Origin: Nonomuraea cypriaca | GTDB lineage: Bacteria > Actinomycetota > Actinomycetes > Streptosporangiales > Streptosporangiaceae | Length of the DNA: 41,427 nucleotides | Assembly (NCBI RefSeq): GCF_015645445.1 | Contig: NZ_JADOGI010000086.1 | Coordinates: 1 to 41,427 of the forward strand | Direction: 5' to 3' | In this document: positions 39,744 through 41,427 of the stretch, piece after piece | Layout of the letters: every line of letters starts with the position of its first letter | Numbering within the stretch: the first letter of the stretch is position 1 | The notes under the pieces: generated by a model | Seen by the model: the letters and a program-made list of their open reading frames with translations, nothing else | The model's database searches: none | What the model was told of the DNA's origin: nothing | Made by a program: the position numbers and the translations under genes

Positions 39744-40645
39744 CGGTAGTGAACCTTCCTTTCCAGCACGCCGAACTGGATGCCCGTGCAGGCCAGCACG
39801 ATCACCAGGAGCACGATCGCCGCGGCGCTGGCCGTACCGAAGTCCGACGACCCGTAGCTGAAGGCCTTCTCGTAGATCCAATAGACGAGCGTGGACGTGG
39901 CCCCGTCCGGGCCGCCCTTGGTGAGGATGTGGATCTGCCCGAAGCTCTGCAGCGCGTGGATCGTGGAGATCACGATGAGGAAGAAGAGCTGTGGGGACAG
40001 CATGGGGATGGTGATCCGGCTGTGCAACCGCCACCCCGTAGCGCCGTCGAGTCTGGCCGCCTCCACCACTTCGGTGGGAATCGCGCCGATCCCCGCGGAG
40101 AGCACCAGGACGTTGTAGCCGAGCGTCATCCAGATCGTGGTGATCGAGATCGAGATCAGGGCCAGATCCGGCTCGGTGAGCCAGCCGATCCGGTCGACGC
40201 CGACGTAGCTGAGGATGCCGTTGGCCATGCCCACGGCCGGGTTGTAGATGAGGGCGAAGATCACCGACGCGGTCGCCACCGAGAAGGCGAACGGCAGTGC
40301 GAACACCGTACGGAACATCCGCTGCCCGCTGATCCGCGACTCCAGGAGCAGGACGACCACGAGAGCGCCGACGATCGCCGGAACCACCGTGAAGAGGACG
40401 AAGAGCGCAGTCGTCCCCAGCGCTTTGAAGAAGCCCGGGTCGGAGAACATGTCCGCGAAGTTGTCCAGCCCGACGAACTTGTTGGCCCGGCCGATGATGT
40501 CGGTCCCCATCGTGGACAGGTAGAACGTCCTGCCCAGCGGATAGAAGATGAAGATCGCAAAAATGATCAGCGAGGGCGCCAGATAGAGTAACGACAGCCG
40601 GCGCTCGCCTGTCGGTCCCCGCTCCCTGATGGTGCGAGCTTCCAT
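39740..40645 (-). CDS. ABC importer permease, UgpA-like
   Basis: A 301-residue permease with six membrane spans. The N-terminal LSLLYLAPSLIIFAIFIFYPLGRT and FVGLDNFADMF are characteristic of MalF/UgpA proteins, and the EAA loop is EVVEAARLDGATGWRLHSRITIPMLSPQL. It is the first gene of the operon, 157 bp after the AraC gene on the same strand. The gap contains several palindromes. The ribosome-binding site before ATG 40645 is weak (AGGA about 13 bases upstream). Confidence 0.93.
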   Translation of the reverse strand: MEARTIRERGPTGERRLSLLYLAPSLIIFAIFIFYPLGRTFYLSTMGTDIIGRANKFVGLDNFADMFSDPGFFKALGTTALFVLFTVVPAIVGALVVVLLLESRISGQRMFRTVFALPFAFSVATASVIFALIYNPAVGMANGILSYVGVDRIGWLTEPDLALISISITTIWMTLGYNVLVLSAGIGAIPTEVVEAARLDGATGWRLHSRITIPMLSPQLFFLIVISTIHALQSFGQIHILTKGGPDGATSTLVYWIYEKAFSYGSSDFGTASAAAIVLLVIVLACTGIQFGVLERKVHYR

Positions 40646-40737
40646 CGTCGTGCAGTCCTACTTTCGTTAACCTCGTGTTCACACACTTCGTTGCTCGCTG
40701 GATTCTGCCTACTCACGCCATGTTCCGGTAGGCCTGC

Positions 40738-40780
40738 TCACTGAGCGCACAGTGAACGTTCGCGGAACGTTATCCGCGAA
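40738..40780. promoter_or_regulatory. Nested palindromes between the AraC gene and the Ugp-like operon
   Basis: TCACTG-AGCGCA-CAGTGA (40738-40755) and a perfect 22-bp dyad with arms TTCGCGGA/TCCGCGAA (40759-40780) are adjacent. The hexamer AACGTT occurs at 40755-40760 and 40766-40771, 11 bp apart, one helical turn, as direct repeats favoured by AraC proteins. The 22-bp dyad also lies 23 bp after the AraC stop and could act as a terminator, although it has no T tract. Confidence 0.5.
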
Positions 40781-40802
40781 ACACCCCCTATGAGCCGATC
40801 TG

Positions 40803-41427
40803 TCAGGAGGAGGCGCGCCAGGCCGAGGGGGTGTTTCCGCGGGCGCGTTTGAATGCCACGCTGAACGCGAACGGATCCCGGTAGCCGACCTGGTGGGCCA
40901 CGGCGGCGACGGTCTGCCGGGTGTCGCGGAGCAGGTCGGCGGCGAGGGTCATGCGCCAGTCGGTGAGATAGCCGAGCGGCGGCCGGCCGACCAGAGCGGC
41001 GAAGCGCTGGGCGAACGCGGCGCGGGACATGCCGGCCTTGGCCGCCAGCGAGGCCACCGTCCACTGGTGGGCGGGATCTTCGTGCAGGAGGCGCAGCGCC
41101 TCACCGATCGCCGGGTCGGCCAGCGCCCGGTACCAGGCGGGTGGCGTCGCCTCCGGCCTGGTACACCAGGCCCGCAACGCGATCACGAGGACCAGATCCA
41201 GCAGCCGGGCGAGGACCGCGTCCTGGCCCGGCTCGTCGCTGGCGGCCTCGGCCGAGAGGAGATCGAGGGCAACCCGGGTCCGTGGCCCCGCGGGCACGAC
41301 CGCCAACGGTGGAAGCAGCTCCAGCAGGCGGGCGGCCACGTCGCCGTGCAGCTCGTACACGCCGCGGAGCATGACGGTGGCCCCGGACAGGCCGGCACCG
41401 TACGTGCGGGGGGCCAGGGTCGGGTGG
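40803..41427 (-). CDS. AraC-family regulator, N-terminus beyond the window
   Basis: The reading frame is open to the last base, so the start lies outside the window; about 207 residues are present. The visible N-terminal part (ending GVYELHGDVAARLLELLPPLAVV) fits the end of a cupin-like ligand domain (AraC-binding cupin_6 type). The C-terminal region from about DPAIGEALRLLHEDP to the end is a double helix-turn-helix, with WTVASLAAKAGMSRAAFAQRFAALVG and TVAAVAHQVGYRDPFAFSVAFKRARG. It is upstream of and codirectional with the Ugp-like operon, whose promoter region has AraC-style direct repeats, so it may activate it; it might instead control genes beyond the edge. Confidence 0.88.
   Translation of the reverse strand, partial: HPTLAPRTYGAGLSGATVMLRGVYELHGDVAARLLELLPPLAVVPAGPRTRVALDLLSAEAASDEPGQDAVLARLLDLVLVIALRAWCTRPEATPPAWYRALADPAIGEALRLLHEDPAHQWTVASLAAKAGMSRAAFAQRFAALVGRPPLGYLTDWRMTLAADLLRDTRQTVAAVAHQVGYRDPFAFSVAFKRARGNTPSAWRASS

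Noticed and set aside
1..41427. tRNA or rRNA genes, CRISPR arrays, insertion sequences, prophage or attachment sites.
   Set aside because: No regularly spaced repeats, transposase or integrase motifs, or recognisable RNA-gene signatures were found on either strand by reading.

Overview
The window is visibly GC-rich (I could not compute a percentage). Genes are tightly packed with many ATGA, GTGA and TGATG stop-start overlaps, regulators appear to be translated from leaderless messages, and secreted proteins carry Tat or lipoprotein signals. This points to a high-GC actinobacterium, most plausibly of the Streptosporangiales or Streptomyces type; that placement is inference from style. I see no rRNA, tRNA, CRISPR array, insertion sequence or prophage.

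Region A (33-10146) is export and small-molecule redox. A two-gene heterodimeric ABC exporter with one degenerate ATP site follows its TetR repressor. Next come a short remnant-like gene, a PhzS-like FAD monooxygenase, a short-chain dehydrogenase divergent from a DHA2-type drug exporter across a striking double operator, a cupin, and a small membrane protein.

Region B (10390-22526) looks like a catabolic island. On the plus strand a GntP-type carboxylate permease, a class III CoA-transferase and an HMG-CoA-lyase-like enzyme form an uptake, activation and cleavage module. Converging on it is a nine-gene minus-strand operon: the FAD, iron-sulfur, large and medium molybdopterin subunits of a split molybdenum hydroxylase, an EthD-like protein, a MoxR ATPase and a VWA protein (the CoxD/CoxE maturation pair), a PLL-type amidohydrolase and an IclR regulator. 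A GntR/FCD regulator is divergent at the far end. The F-S-L-M order and subunit sizes recall the four-subunit nicotinate dehydrogenase of Eubacterium barkeri rather than ordinary three-subunit xanthine or CO dehydrogenases.

Region C (22539-41427) is carbohydrate-related. A ten-gene minus-strand operon runs LacI regulator, oligopeptide/sugar ABC transporter (two permeases, lipoprotein, two ATPases), FAD-dependent oxidoreductase, DHDPS/NAL-family lyase, GH13 alpha-glucosidase and sulfatase. No enzyme in it has a signal peptide, so it appears to import a possibly sulfated saccharide and process it in the cytoplasm. Divergent from it is a Tat-exported beta-helix protein with a phage-tail-like C-terminus, followed by an SGNH esterase. 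Last is a UgpAEB-like ABC importer without its ATPase, with an AraC regulator cut by the window end.

The best candidates for undescribed biology are the split molybdenum hydroxylase operon with the neighbouring carboxylate module, and the LacI/sulfatase operon with its divergent beta-helix and esterase genes. Several operator-like repeats give testable regulon predictions. No stretch over 300 bases is free of genes.
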